DNA of 24,551 bases from Thaumasiovibrio sp043421945 (GCA_043421945.1 JBHOGO010000073.1:1-24551), one strand, 5' to 3'. Positions 15,080-24,478 are shown, counted from the stretch's first letter. Notes: generated from the sequence alone by a model not told the origin. Translations and numbers: made by a program.

Positions 15080-16348
15080 TTAACCAATCATGACTTGCAT
15101 GATTTTAAAGAATATGACAGCCAATAATGCCCCTGCAGGTAGTGTAATAACCCACGAAGCCACGATATTTCGAACTACACCCAAGTTAAGTGCTGCGATG
15201 CCACGGGCAAAGCCTACACCTAACACGGCACCAACTAAGGTTTGTGTGGTTGAAATCGGCAAGCCAGTCCCTGAAGCGAGAACCACCGTACACGCTGTTG
15301 CGAGTTGAGCGGCAAAGCCACGGCTCGGTGTTAGCTCAGTAATGCCAGTGCCTACTGTCGCCATAACCTTGTGACCCAGAGTTGCCAAACCAATTACAAT
15401 ACCGATACCACCTAGTGGTAGGATCCACCAAGCAATCGCCGTCTTCTCGGCAATGTCACCCATGTTTTGAACCGTTGATACGATAGCCGATAGTGGACCG
15501 ATCGCATTGGCAACATCGTTTGAACCATGCGCAAATGCCATGGCACAGGCAGTAATAACCATCAATAAACTGAAAACACGCTCAACGCCAGCAAAGCCAT
15601 TGCTATCGATCTGAGAGCCGTCATCAGTGTATTTGCGCTTAATATAAAAAGAGCCTGCAATCATCACAACCAAAGAAACGACAATAGAAGCAATCCACGC
15701 TTCGCCTGTTGTTAGGTGCAGACCAACATGCTTAAGGCCTTTCGTGATGGTCACTAGGGCTATCACTAAGGTCGTTAAGAACATATAAGCAGGCACATAA
15801 CGTTTCGCATTGATAAGGGGGTTTTCAGTATCAAAGATTAAGCGTTGTGCGCTAATGAAGATGAAGTAAGCAAACAAGCCTGAGATAAACGGCGTGATTA
15901 ACCAACTACCTACAATACCTTGCACTGAGCTCCAATCGACAGCTTCTGTGCCGACAGAGACACAAGCGAAACCAATGATGGCACCGATAATGGAGTGTGT
16001 CGTAGAAACCGGCCAGCCCATAAAGGATGCCATAATCAACCAGGTCCCCGCAGCAAGCAGTGCCGACATCATGCCGTAAACCAGCACTTCTGGCTGGTGG
16101 GTAAAGAGGTCGGTATCAATGACACCGCTACGAATCGTATCGGTCACTTCACCGCCGGCTAAGTAAGCACCAGCAAACTCGAAGATCATCGCGATGATTA
16201 TCGCTTGTTTTACCGTTAGCGCTTTAGAACCCACTGAGGTACCCATCGCATTGGCAACATCATTTGCACCAATACCGACAGCCATAAGGAAGCCGAAGAC
16301 GGCCGCTACAATAATCAGTAGCGGACCATACTGAGCAATAATTTCCAT
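15080..16348 (-). CDS. pit: PiT-family inorganic phosphate permease
   Basis: A low-affinity, cation-coupled phosphate transporter of the inner membrane. The 422 residues form about ten hydrophobic segments. The duplicated PiT signature is clear: GANDVANAMGT (27-37) and AHGSNDVANAIGP (273-285), each followed later by a P-(V/I)-STT loop (PVSTTHSIIGA at 113-123 and PISTTQTLVGA near the C-terminus). The central hydrophilic loop is short, making the protein shorter than E. coli PitA (499) and typical of the PiT proteins paired with DUF47. It follows the DUF47 gene after 39 bases and is surely co-transcribed. Sulfate or another anion is less likely. Confidence 0.93.
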   Translation of the reverse strand: MEIIAQYGPLLIIVAAVFGFLMAVGIGANDVANAMGTSVGSKALTVKQAIIIAMIFEFAGAYLAGGEVTDTIRSGVIDTDLFTHQPEVLVYGMMSALLAAGTWLIMASFMGWPVSTTHSIIGAIIGFACVSVGTEAVDWSSVQGIVGSWLITPFISGLFAYFIFISAQRLIFDTENPLINAKRYVPAYMFLTTLVIALVTITKGLKHVGLHLTTGEAWIASIVVSLVVMIAGSFYIKRKYTDDGSQIDSNGFAGVERVFSLLMVITACAMAFAHGSNDVANAIGPLSAIVSTVQNMGDIAEKTAIAWWILPLGGIGIVIGLATLGHKVMATVGTGITELTPSRGFAAQLATACTVVLASGTGLPISTTQTLVGAVLGVGFARGIAALNLGVVRNIVASWVITLPAGALLAVIFFKIMQVMIG

Positions 16349-16387
16349 TGTTTATAACCTATTTTCTGATCACGGCGATCTTAATTG

Positions 16388-17068
16388 TTACGCGCGTGAC
16401 AACATCAGTTCCAGGCGCGAGCCTACACGTTGAGCTTGGTCAGCGATTTCGCCTACCCACTCAAGAATCTTATAGAGAAACATGACATCAACTGGGTTGT
16501 AATCAGCTTCGATGAGCAATAGCTGTTTACGCAGACCAATTTGCATTGCATCTGTGTCATCTTCGATAACATCCAATTGATGGATCATTTCCTCGACAAG
16601 GGTCACTTCTCGGCCTTTAAAGCCGGTCTCTAGTAGTTCATCGAGCTCATGGATCACTTTCTTTGCTTGCTTGGCGGAGTCGAGACACCGCTGCACATAG
16701 GCAATAAAGTCGGGGTACATAGGAGAGGGTATCTGTAGCTGACGCCCATAGACACGCCCAGCAATATCTTTAGCGATATTGGCGAGTTTATCTTGCTGGG
16801 TCAGCAGGCTGAGCATGTCGGTACGGTCGACAGGCATAAACAGACCGCGAGGTAAGCTCAAACGGATTTCGCGCTTTAACTGATCGGCATCTTTCTCAAA
16901 TTGAGAAATTTGCGCACGAAGTGTCTCAGCTTCCTCCCAGTTGCCATCATGACATGCTGCGAAGAAAGGGATAAGTTGCTCACAACAAGCATGGACTTTC
17001 GTCACATGATCTTGGAGTGGTGTTAGCGGGGACTTTGCAAAGAGTCCCATGATTGTATTTACTGGCAT
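16388..17068 (-). CDS. DUF47 (TIGR00153) PhoU-like partner of the phosphate permease
   Basis: A 226-residue, nearly all-helical protein of the DUF47 family, distantly like PhoU. The N-terminus MPVNTIMGLFAKSPLTPLQDH is the family's, and acidic/hydrophobic helices such as FEKDADQLKREIRLSLPRGLF and DDTDAMQIGLRKQL follow. Members are found next to pit genes and are thought to act on, or with, the transporter, possibly as PhoU acts on Pst; the mechanism is not established. The longest frame begins at GTG 17077, but AAGGTG is placed for the ATG at 17068. It is the first gene of the DUF47-pit operon, divergent from ygiF. Confidence 0.9.
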   Translation of the reverse strand: MPVNTIMGLFAKSPLTPLQDHVTKVHACCEQLIPFFAACHDGNWEEAETLRAQISQFEKDADQLKREIRLSLPRGLFMPVDRTDMLSLLTQQDKLANIAKDIAGRVYGRQLQIPSPMYPDFIAYVQRCLDSAKQAKKVIHELDELLETGFKGREVTLVEEMIHQLDVIEDDTDAMQIGLRKQLLLIEADYNPVDVMFLYKILEWVGEIADQAQRVGSRLELMLSRA

Positions 17069-17150
17069 GGAGATCACACCTTAATATGCCAAATGGCGAA
17101 AAAATAAGCGATGGTTTCAAGCGGCGAATGTTAACCCAAGGTCGCGTTCA

Positions 17151-17166
17151 ATAAAAACATTTTTAT
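17151..17166. repeat. palindrome in the DUF47-pit / ygiF divergent region
   Basis: ATAAAAA-CA-TTTTTAT is a perfect 7-bp inverted repeat with a 2-base centre, 82 bases from each of the two divergent start codons. It looks like an operator, but no matching regulator is recognised and it is not a Pho box (no CTGTCAT repeats). Confidence 0.4.
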
Positions 17167-17191
17167 GTCTATACATTCATTAAAATTCGGC

Positions 17192-17220
17192 TTGCTGTAA
17201 GTAAATTTTGCTCATATCCT
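17192..17220 (+). promoter_or_regulatory. possible promoter of ygiF
   Basis: TTGCTG (17192-17197), a 17-base spacer and TATCCT (17215-17220) lie 28 bases upstream of the chosen ygiF start. The transcript would begin close to the upstream ATG at 17225, again favouring the ATG at 17249. Confidence 0.4.
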
Positions 17221-17248
17221 TGAGATGTCTCGTCTTATAGGGTTACGT

Positions 17249-18766
17249 ATGGAAACCGAAATAGAGTTGAAATTCTTCGTTTCAGCACAGTTTTCAGGCA
17301 TTTTAACGTCTAAAATTGAACAACTTAAGGTATTGCAGCAAGGGCAGCGTGAACTAGGAAATACCTACTTTGATACGCCCGATAAGCTATTGCGTCAACA
17401 CGATATCGGATTACGAATTCGTCGGTTTGATGATGTATCAGTACAGACATTAAAAACGGCTGGTCGTGTTGTTGCTGGTTTACATCAGCGACCTGAATAC
17501 AATGCCGAGCTTACTAACGATAGTTTAGATTTGTCACTTCATCCAGCAGATGCTTGGCCTGAGTCTTTTGATATTGCAGCTGTTCAATCGCAGCTAGAAC
17601 CGCTTTTCTCTACCAATTTTACTCGTCAACAATGGCTGGTTGCATTGAATGATGGCAGCCAAGTCGAAGTGGCCTTCGATCAAGGCGAGGTGGTCGCAAA
17701 CGGTAAAACGGATCCTATTTGCGAAGTTGAGTTAGAGCTGAAGTCAGGGCAAACAGAGGCATTGTTCTCTTTGGCTCGCGAGTTATGTACCGAAGGTGGT
17801 ATTCGCTTAGGTAACTTGAGCAAAGCTGCGCGTGGTTATCGTTTAGCGAGTGGCTACGAGGGAGATGAAGTTACCTCTTTGGCTTTGCTTAAGAGTGAAA
17901 GTGATGACTGCGTCGAAGATGTCTTTGTGAGAAGTCTTGAGCATGCGTTATCACATTGGCACTACCATGAGCAGATCTATATTGAACGCCAGGATCACCA
18001 AGCCCTCTATCAAATTCGCCAAGCCATTCAGCTGACATTACAAACCTTAACGGTATTTGGAGACTTAATTCCTCGCCGAGGAAGTGCTTTGATCCGTCAG
18101 GAGCTAAAGTGGCTACGAGATGAGCTCAATTGGCTTGATGAGGCTTCGAGTATTGAGCAGCTTGTTGCCGATAAAGGCAATAAAATGCGTAAGCTTGATG
18201 CACGAAAAGCACTCGTGAAGCAACTGAAGGCACGCTTAGAGCGATTACCTGATGCTGAGGTCATGGTAGCGCTTTTCCAATCGACACGGTACTGCAGCTT
18301 ATTGCTTGATCTGAGCCGATGGATTTTAAGTCGAGGCTGGCAGCCACTCCTTGATGATAAAGCCCGTGAGCAATTAGCTCAGCCTGTACGTCCCTTTGCG
18401 GATGAACAGCTGAGTCTATCTTGGAAAGAGTTACTCGCGGTCTTCCCCGTCGATAGTCAGTTTAGTGCCGATGACTACCTTGGCTTGTACACGAAGCTAT
18501 CACGTAACCTACTGACTGGGATCTGTTTCGCGACGCTATATGATGAAGAGTCCTGTGAAACATTCCGACTCCCATGGTATGACTTATTACATGGGATCGA
18601 AGATCTTCAACAACTGGATCAGATTGGCCGCTTGTTAGAAAAGCAACCAGAGCAAGAGGATCGTGATCAGATTGGGCGCTGGTTTGCGAGAAAGCAAACT
18701 TCGTTATTGAATGCGATGCAGCAAACGCGAGATAACAGTCTTTCGCTAGAGGCTTATTGGCGCTGA
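17249..18766 (+). CDS. ygiF: CYTH and CHAD domain inorganic triphosphatase
   Basis: E. coli YgiF splits inorganic triphosphate to pyrophosphate and phosphate. This 505-residue protein begins METEIELKF, the ExExK motif (E4, E6, K8) that opens the CYTH tunnel. Further CYTH features are GNTYFDTPD (37-45), LRIRR (55-59), LKTAGR and CEVELELKSG (strand with acidic metal ligands). From about residue 215 a helical CHAD domain follows, with H/R/K-rich helices, for example HEQIYIERQDHQALYQIRQ. CHAD domains bind polyphosphate. The upstream ATG at 17225 gives MSRLIGLR, which the family lacks, so 17249 is used. It is divergent from the DUF47-pit phosphate operon. In E. coli it is followed directly by glnE. 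Confidence 0.94.
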   Translation: METEIELKFFVSAQFSGILTSKIEQLKVLQQGQRELGNTYFDTPDKLLRQHDIGLRIRRFDDVSVQTLKTAGRVVAGLHQRPEYNAELTNDSLDLSLHPADAWPESFDIAAVQSQLEPLFSTNFTRQQWLVALNDGSQVEVAFDQGEVVANGKTDPICEVELELKSGQTEALFSLARELCTEGGIRLGNLSKAARGYRLASGYEGDEVTSLALLKSESDDCVEDVFVRSLEHALSHWHYHEQIYIERQDHQALYQIRQAIQLTLQTLTVFGDLIPRRGSALIRQELKWLRDELNWLDEASSIEQLVADKGNKMRKLDARKALVKQLKARLERLPDAEVMVALFQSTRYCSLLLDLSRWILSRGWQPLLDDKAREQLAQPVRPFADEQLSLSWKELLAVFPVDSQFSADDYLGLYTKLSRNLLTGICFATLYDEESCETFRLPWYDLLHGIEDLQQLDQIGRLLEKQPEQEDRDQIGRWFARKQTSLLNAMQQTRDNSLSLEAYWR

Positions 18767-18833
18767 GGTTCAGGGTTTGTCCCTTTCCTTATCGCGAATA
18801 ACGCATAGCTTTGTTGTATCGATACCCGTAGAG

Positions 18834-18859
18834 AAGGCCGCCAGCAGTGCGGCTTTTTT
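18834..18859 (+). terminator. terminator of ygiF
   Basis: The stem AAGGCCGC/GCGGCTTT with a CAGCAGT-type loop (5 strong GC pairs plus flanking pairs) runs into T6. The T run overlaps the stop codon of the convergent channel gene (18858-18860). Confidence 0.85.
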
Positions 18860-19652
18860 ATTGCTTACTTGGGCTTATTTTTTCTGTTTCCGGATTATTC
18901 TGATGTTTACCCGATAGGGTTTGAGCATCTAATCGATCTTCTAATTGCTCAATCTTATCTAGTAGCATTTGCTGATTTTCAAGGAGTTGCTGCCACTCGG
19001 TATTAGGCTGGTGGCGTTTTGTTATCGCACTTGTTACAAGCCCAGCTACCATGCCGAAGATGGCCACACCACATATAATGACCACCATTGCGATGACTCT
19101 TCCCCAAGGAGTCACAGGGTAGAGGTCACCATATCCGACAGTTGAAATCGTCACAAATACCCACCATAGCGCATCGCTAGCATTATCGATATTGGCATGA
19201 GGGGCTTGGCTCTCGACGACTAATATAGAGGTCGATCCGAGAGTTAGTAGTAGCGTGAATAATAAAATCAGAGATGCGAAGGTTGTTTCCCTTGGGGCAT
19301 TAGCGAGTCGAGCAAGGACATCTTGGCTGTTACGCATTAATCGAATAATACGGAAGACTTGAAATAGACGCGCAAAGCGAAGCGGTTCGATAATAGGAAT
19401 ACTTGCGACGTAGTCAATCCAATGACGGCGTAGAAAAGCGCGGCGGTTGGTGCTACGAGATAAATCCGCTGAGAGCTGAATCCAAAAGACAATGCAAATC
19501 AAAGTATCGAGTGTAATCAGCCACTGAAATGTATCGGTAAAGCGTGCGGTAACCATGGATACCGTGACAATGATCAGCGACATCAATGACAAAACGAAAG
19601 CCATTAAGCTCATTGGATTTAATTCATGGTTACTTGCCGCAAAGTTTTTCAT
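18858..19652 (-). CDS. potassium channel protein, voltage-sensor type
   Basis: An inner-membrane K+ channel subunit, probably tetrameric. The 264 residues hold S1 (about 14-34), S2 (about 44-62), a short S3, and an S4-like helix RFARLFQVFRIIRLMRN (92-108) with arginines about every third or sixth position. S5 (about 123-146), a pore helix, the selectivity filter TVGYGD (171-176) and S6 (about 185-210) follow. The cytoplasmic tail has no RCK/TrkA domain but a short coiled coil (about 219-244, LLENQQMLLDKIEQLEDRL), which could hold the tetramer together. Voltage gating is inferred from S4 only. The ribosome-binding site is weak. It diverges from the chemoreceptor gene and interrupts the ygiF-glnE pair seen in E. 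coli. Confidence 0.9.
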   Translation of the reverse strand: MKNFAASNHELNPMSLMAFVLSLMSLIIVTVSMVTARFTDTFQWLITLDTLICIVFWIQLSADLSRSTNRRAFLRRHWIDYVASIPIIEPLRFARLFQVFRIIRLMRNSQDVLARLANAPRETTFASLILLFTLLLTLGSTSILVVESQAPHANIDNASDALWWVFVTISTVGYGDLYPVTPWGRVIAMVVIICGVAIFGMVAGLVTSAITKRHQPNTEWQQLLENQQMLLDKIEQLEDRLDAQTLSGKHQNNPETEKISPSKQ

Positions 19653-19767
19653 TTTTGTTGTCTTTTAAAGAGCTCAAAAGGTTAAACTGAAAACCACTAT
19701 AAAATAAATCCGTCCGGTATGCCTACTCGTTGTTTCCGAGGCGCGATACAGAAAAGGGAGAATTCGT

Positions 19768-21360
19768 ATGGCAACACTGACTTTTAGGCCGTGGGAAAAG
19801 GGTGTAACGAACATTAAGCTTGTGCCAAAGCTGGTATTGTTAATGGTTTTCAGCACGATTTTATTACTTGGAAAACAACTTTGGGACGCACGCACTTTTC
19901 ATCACTCGTTGATCGAGATGCAAGCGCATACCCAAGAGGAATTAGCGGCTGCCAATCTCGCTTCACTGGATGTGATTAAAAAGTCTAGCCCAGAACTTAT
20001 TTCTCCTATGCTTGCCGCTGCCAATAAAGGTTATGGTACTGATACCTATGTGTATATGGTCGATAAGCAAAGCGGAGAAATCCAAGGGCACCCGACAGCA
20101 AGTACGCTTCAGCAGCTCTCTCGCAATACAGATAATGGCGTTAGCCAAAATAGTGAGCTGCGTCGAGTGAATCAACACGCATCTTGGACCCTCAACAACG
20201 GCGAGTGGATGGAATATGCCGTCGCGAGTCGTGATGGCAGTTTTTGGGTTGTTGTCACCAAGAATACCAATGATGCTGGACAGTTTCATCAAGCATACCT
20301 TGTCCAAGTCGCTTGGCAAACAGCTGCCATGATTGCTATTTTTGTGGTGATCTTACTCGGTGCGTCGGCCATCATGCTACGGCAGATTCGTTACCTCGGC
20401 ACCAGTATTCAGCAGATGGCTGATCGCAATCTCCAGGAAAAAATTGAAATGGAGTGCCGTGATGAATTTGGTGAACTTGCTTACGCCCTAGATCGCACTC
20501 GCGAGCAGATACGTGATGTCGTGATGAACCAACGAACAACATCGCAAGAGCTTTCTGAAGTGACAGAGGTGATGACGATAAGCATGCAAGAAACACGAGA
20601 AGCGGCTCAAGAAGAATTCAATGAAATCGACCAGCTCGCCAGTGCGATGAGTGAAATGACGTCAACGGTAGCGACGGTTGCAGAGCACGCTAAAAGCGCT
20701 TCACAAGCAACAGAGGGCACCTCGAGCCAAGCGAAGCAAGGTCAGCAGTTTGTTTCTCAAACGATCACGACGATCGAGCAGCTATCTAATGATATCGCAG
20801 CATCAGCACAAGCGGTTAATCAGGTTGAAGAGCGCGTGGAGCGTATTGGCTCTGTTGTTACTACCATTCAAAGTATTTCTGAGCAGACCAACCTACTTGC
20901 ATTGAATGCTGCTATTGAAGCAGCCCGAGCAGGTGAAGCCGGGCGCGGTTTTGCCGTGGTGGCTGATGAAGTTCGCAATCTTGCGGGCAGTACCGGTGAT
21001 GCGACTGTTGAAATTCAAGAGATGATCTCTCAGCTTCAAACGAGTGCTCAAGATGCCGTTAATCTGATGGAGCAGAGCGTTGTCGAAGCCGCGGAAGGGG
21101 TTGAGCTGGTGACGAAGGCCGGTATGGAGCTAGATAGCATTGTTCACTGTGTTCAAGAGATTAATGACATGAACTTCCAGATAGCATCGGCAGCAGAGCA
21201 GCAGAGCCAAGTTGCTGACGAGATGAGTCAAAATTTGAGTAATGTCAGAGAGCTAGTCGAAGGTTCGGTCACCGTGGTGACTGAACTTACCGAAACGGCA
21301 GAAGAGATGCAAACCACCGCGTCAGAAATGGAAAATAAGATCAAAGCGTTTAATGTTTAA
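19768..21360 (+). CDS. methyl-accepting chemotaxis protein
   Basis: A transmembrane chemoreceptor of 530 residues. TM1 is about 20-36. The periplasmic sensor is about 37-183 and of single-Cache type, judged by size and the stretch YVYMVDKQSGEIQGHP. TM2 is about 184-205, HAMP about 206-255, and a long signalling coiled coil follows. The kinase-contacting tip EQTNLLALNAAIEAARAGEA / GRGFAVVADEVRNLA (372-405) is intact. There is no C-terminal NWETF-type pentapeptide to tether CheR/CheB. The ligand is unknown. AAAGGGAGAA precedes the ATG. A TATAAA box at 19698-19703 may be a -10, but I see no good -35 and no sigma-28 GCCGATAA box. Confidence 0.95.
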   Translation: MATLTFRPWEKGVTNIKLVPKLVLLMVFSTILLLGKQLWDARTFHHSLIEMQAHTQEELAAANLASLDVIKKSSPELISPMLAAANKGYGTDTYVYMVDKQSGEIQGHPTASTLQQLSRNTDNGVSQNSELRRVNQHASWTLNNGEWMEYAVASRDGSFWVVVTKNTNDAGQFHQAYLVQVAWQTAAMIAIFVVILLGASAIMLRQIRYLGTSIQQMADRNLQEKIEMECRDEFGELAYALDRTREQIRDVVMNQRTTSQELSEVTEVMTISMQETREAAQEEFNEIDQLASAMSEMTSTVATVAEHAKSASQATEGTSSQAKQGQQFVSQTITTIEQLSNDIAASAQAVNQVEERVERIGSVVTTIQSISEQTNLLALNAAIEAARAGEAGRGFAVVADEVRNLAGSTGDATVEIQEMISQLQTSAQDAVNLMEQSVVEAAEGVELVTKAGMELDSIVHCVQEINDMNFQIASAAEQQSQVADEMSQNLSNVRELVEGSVTVVTELTETAEEMQTTASEMENKIKAFNV

Positions 21361-21459
21361 TGTATCAATGCTTAAAGCATTACTGTTACTTCGATATAGT
21401 CGTAGACAGATAAATAAACCGAGCGTCAAATTGATAGCAAATAGTGTAAGGAGCGGCAG

Positions 21460-24312
21460 ATGACATTGCCTTTAATCATGGCGGAAGCCGCAGACAAGCA
21501 TTGGCAGCATCTGCAAGAGCAGCACCCAGAGTGTATAGAAAGCTTGTCTGATGAGCAGCAGAAAACCCTTCATCAGCTGATGGGTTACAGTGACTTTATC
21601 GCGACGAGTGTTTCACAGCAGCCGGAAATTATTCCGTGGTTCTTTTTACCCGCACAGCGATTTGATAAAGCGCGCACTTATCGAACCCGTTTGGCAAACT
21701 CATTACGTGACGTTGCGGATGAGAATGCATTGATGCGAGCGCTGCGTCGCTTTCGACGTGAAGAGATGGTGTTACTTGCTGCGCATGACTTCTTAGGGCA
21801 GCAGCCTCTGACGATGAGTTTAAGTCGTCTATCTGATCTCGCTGAAGCCTTAATCATGGAAGCCTATCACTGGCTGTATCAGCGCGGTTGTGCCGAATGG
21901 GGAACACCAACCAATGCGGCCGGTGAAGCGCAGCCAATGATGGTGCTCGGGATGGGTAAATTAGGCGGGGGAGAGCTGAACTTCTCTTCTGATATCGACC
22001 TCATTTTCACTTATCCAGACAATGGTGAAACAACGGGAGCAAGACGCAGCATTGCGAATGCGCAGTTCTTTACTCGCTTAGGACAACGTTTGATTAAAGC
22101 GTTGGATCAGCAAACCTTTGACGGCTTTTGTTATCGTGTCGACATGCGTCTGCGCCCATTCGGCGACAGTGGTCCTTTAGTGATGAGCTATGCCGCATTA
22201 GAGGATTACTACCAAGAGCAGGGGCGTGATTGGGAACGCTACGCAATGATTAAAGCGCGCGTGATGGGGCGCGAGAGCTTCTCGCGTTACCAAGAGCTTC
22301 GTCAAATGCTGCGTCCTTTTGTATTTCGCCGTTACATTGATTTTAGTGCTATTCAGTCCCTACGTAGAATGAAGGCGATGATCAGCAGTGAAGTTCGTCG
22401 GCGTGGTTTGCAGAATAATATTAAACTTGGTCCGGGTGGTATTCGAGAGGTAGAGTTTATTGCTCAGTCTTTTCAGTTGATCCGAGGTGGAAGAACGCCA
22501 CAACTGCGTGGTCGAGGTCTATTAGAAACCCTCAAAGCCGTAGCAGATAACGGCTTATTGCCGGAAGAGCATGTCGACATATTGCGAGATGGCTACCTCT
22601 ACCTGCGTCGTGTTGAGAACCTTCTTCAGGCGATTAATGATGCGCAGACACAAACCCTTCCCGACAGACCGTTAGACCAGCAGCGTTTAGCACATGCATT
22701 AGGGTGCGAAGATTGGTCTGCATTACTGACTGTTATCCAAGGCCATATGGCGGCCGTGCATCAAGTGTTTGATGATCTTATCGGCGATGAGGAGCAAGAG
22801 CAGCAGAGTACTGTCGATGATCACTTTCAAGAAATCTGGGATATGGCGAGAAATGAAGAGGTCCTAATGGCTATCTTCAATGAGCACGAGTATGTGCAGC
22901 CTAGCCAGCTTTGTTTGCATTTATTGAACTTTAAGCAAGAGCTCAGTAAACGTACTCTGGGGCAGCGAGGTCGAGAGGTGCTCAACCGCTTAATGCCTGA
23001 GCTGTTGAGCTACATTATTCCACGTGATGACGCGCCGCTTGTACTCAATCGTATTCTCGACTTGCTGGTGAGTATTGCAACACGAACAACCTATCTCGAG
23101 TTATTAGCTGAGCATAGTAACGCGCAGGTACAACTTGTCCGCTTATGTGCGGCCAGCACCATGATTGCTGAACAGTTAGCGCGTTATCCAATATTGCTGG
23201 ATGAACTCCTTGACCCGAATCAGCTCTATCACCCTATTCCGTTAGAACAATACCGTGATGAGCTACGTGAGTACCTCGCCCGTATCCCAGAAGAGGATAT
23301 GGAGCAGCAGATGGAAGGGATCCGTCAGTTTAAGCAGACGCAGTTGTTGCGGATCGCGGCTGCTGATATCGCGGGTGTGTTACCGGTCATGAAAGTGAGT
23401 GATCATTTAACCTACTTGGCAGAAGCGATTGTTGATGCGGTTATTAGTCAAGCTTGGTTTCAAACCGCGGCGAAATATGGTCAGCCGAGTTACCTTAAAG
23501 ACCGTGGAGGACGTGGATTCTCGGTGGTTGGTTACGGCAAAGTCGGTGGATGGGAGCTGGGATACAATTCTGATTTAGATATTGTCTTTGTCACTGATTG
23601 CCCTGCTAGCGATTATACCGATGGTTCGAAGGAGATTGACAGCCGCCAGTTCTATGTTCGCTTGGCACAACGTGTCGTACACTTGTTCTCTACGCGTACG
23701 ACGACGGGGGTGCTATACGAAATCGATACCCGACTGCGTCCATCAGGGGCTTCAGGTTTGTTGGTGAGCACGGTAGAAGCCTTTGAAGAGTACCAACATC
23801 AAGATGCGTGGACATGGGAGCATCAAGCGCTAGTGCGTGCTCGCATGATTTATGGAGATGCTCCACTTTATCAGGCATATGAAAAGGTTCGAAAAGGTGT
23901 TTTGCGCCTTGAGCGAGATGAAGTAAAGCTTTGTCAAGATGTGACGACCATGCGAGAGAAAATGCGTAGTCACCTCGGAGGTAAAAAAGCCGGGCGCTTT
24001 ATGATTAAGCAAGATGCTGGTGGTATTACCGATATCGAGTTTATCGCGCAATACTTGGTGTTGAAGCATGCGAAGCAGCTAGGAGCACTGACGAAATGGT
24101 CTGACAATGTTAGGATTTTTGACATGTTGGCCGAGTGTGAAGTGTTGTCTGTTGGGGAGTCAAAATCGATCATCCATGCCTATACCACCATGAGGGATGA
24201 AATACACAGCCTCAATTTACGAGGGCTCGATGCTGACGTTGCAGGAGATGCCTTTTCTGAAGAACGCGCTGCGGTCACTGAGCTGTGGAATCGGCTACTG
24301 CTCTGTGATTAA
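21460..24312 (+). CDS. glnE: bifunctional glutamine synthetase adenylyltransferase/adenylyl-removing enzyme
   Basis: GlnE adds AMP to, or removes it from, glutamine synthetase according to PII state and glutamine, and so sets nitrogen assimilation. It has 950 residues (E. coli 946). The N-terminal adenylyl-removing half has GMGKLGGGELNFSSDIDL (164-181; metal-binding D178, D180). A helical regulatory linker follows, then the C-terminal adenylyltransferase half with GYGKVGGWELGYNSDLDI (D705, D707). Both halves keep RLRP motifs (MRLRPFGDSGP and TRLRPSGASGL) and the GGIREVEFIAQ / GGITDIEFIAQ pair. TAAGGAG precedes the ATG. It is complete, with no frameshift. No terminator is clear after the upstream chemoreceptor gene, so some read-through is possible. 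Confidence 0.98.
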   Translation: MTLPLIMAEAADKHWQHLQEQHPECIESLSDEQQKTLHQLMGYSDFIATSVSQQPEIIPWFFLPAQRFDKARTYRTRLANSLRDVADENALMRALRRFRREEMVLLAAHDFLGQQPLTMSLSRLSDLAEALIMEAYHWLYQRGCAEWGTPTNAAGEAQPMMVLGMGKLGGGELNFSSDIDLIFTYPDNGETTGARRSIANAQFFTRLGQRLIKALDQQTFDGFCYRVDMRLRPFGDSGPLVMSYAALEDYYQEQGRDWERYAMIKARVMGRESFSRYQELRQMLRPFVFRRYIDFSAIQSLRRMKAMISSEVRRRGLQNNIKLGPGGIREVEFIAQSFQLIRGGRTPQLRGRGLLETLKAVADNGLLPEEHVDILRDGYLYLRRVENLLQAINDAQTQTLPDRPLDQQRLAHALGCEDWSALLTVIQGHMAAVHQVFDDLIGDEEQEQQSTVDDHFQEIWDMARNEEVLMAIFNEHEYVQPSQLCLHLLNFKQELSKRTLGQRGREVLNRLMPELLSYIIPRDDAPLVLNRILDLLVSIATRTTYLELLAEHSNAQVQLVRLCAASTMIAEQLARYPILLDELLDPNQLYHPIPLEQYRDELREYLARIPEEDMEQQMEGIRQFKQTQLLRIAAADIAGVLPVMKVSDHLTYLAEAIVDAVISQAWFQTAAKYGQPSYLKDRGGRGFSVVGYGKVGGWELGYNSDLDIVFVTDCPASDYTDGSKEIDSRQFYVRLAQRVVHLFSTRTTTGVLYEIDTRLRPSGASGLLVSTVEAFEEYQHQDAWTWEHQALVRARMIYGDAPLYQAYEKVRKGVLRLERDEVKLCQDVTTMREKMRSHLGGKKAGRFMIKQDAGGITDIEFIAQYLVLKHAKQLGALTKWSDNVRIFDMLAECEVLSVGESKSIIHAYTTMRDEIHSLNLRGLDADVAGDAFSEERAAVTELWNRLLLCD

Positions 24313-24455
24313 AGGCTGGCATGACTGCTCGTTTTATTTAGGGGCTTTGCTTGAGGTGGTGGTTTGGGGTGACGGTTTAGGACGATGCTTTAGAGCGCTT
24401 TGTTTCGGTCACTTTGGTGTAAAGAGTTTTGCTGAGTCAACGAGTGGCAAATGCG

Positions 24456-24478
24456 AAAAAGGCGTGGTTAACCACGCC
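24456..24478 (-). terminator. palindromic hairpin after glnE, with minus-strand T run
   Basis: GGCGTGGTT/AACCACGCC is a perfect 18-base palindrome preceded by five A residues. On the minus strand this reads as a GC-rich hairpin followed by T5. It could therefore end a minus-strand transcript entering from right of the window. On the plus strand it has no T run. Confidence 0.5.
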
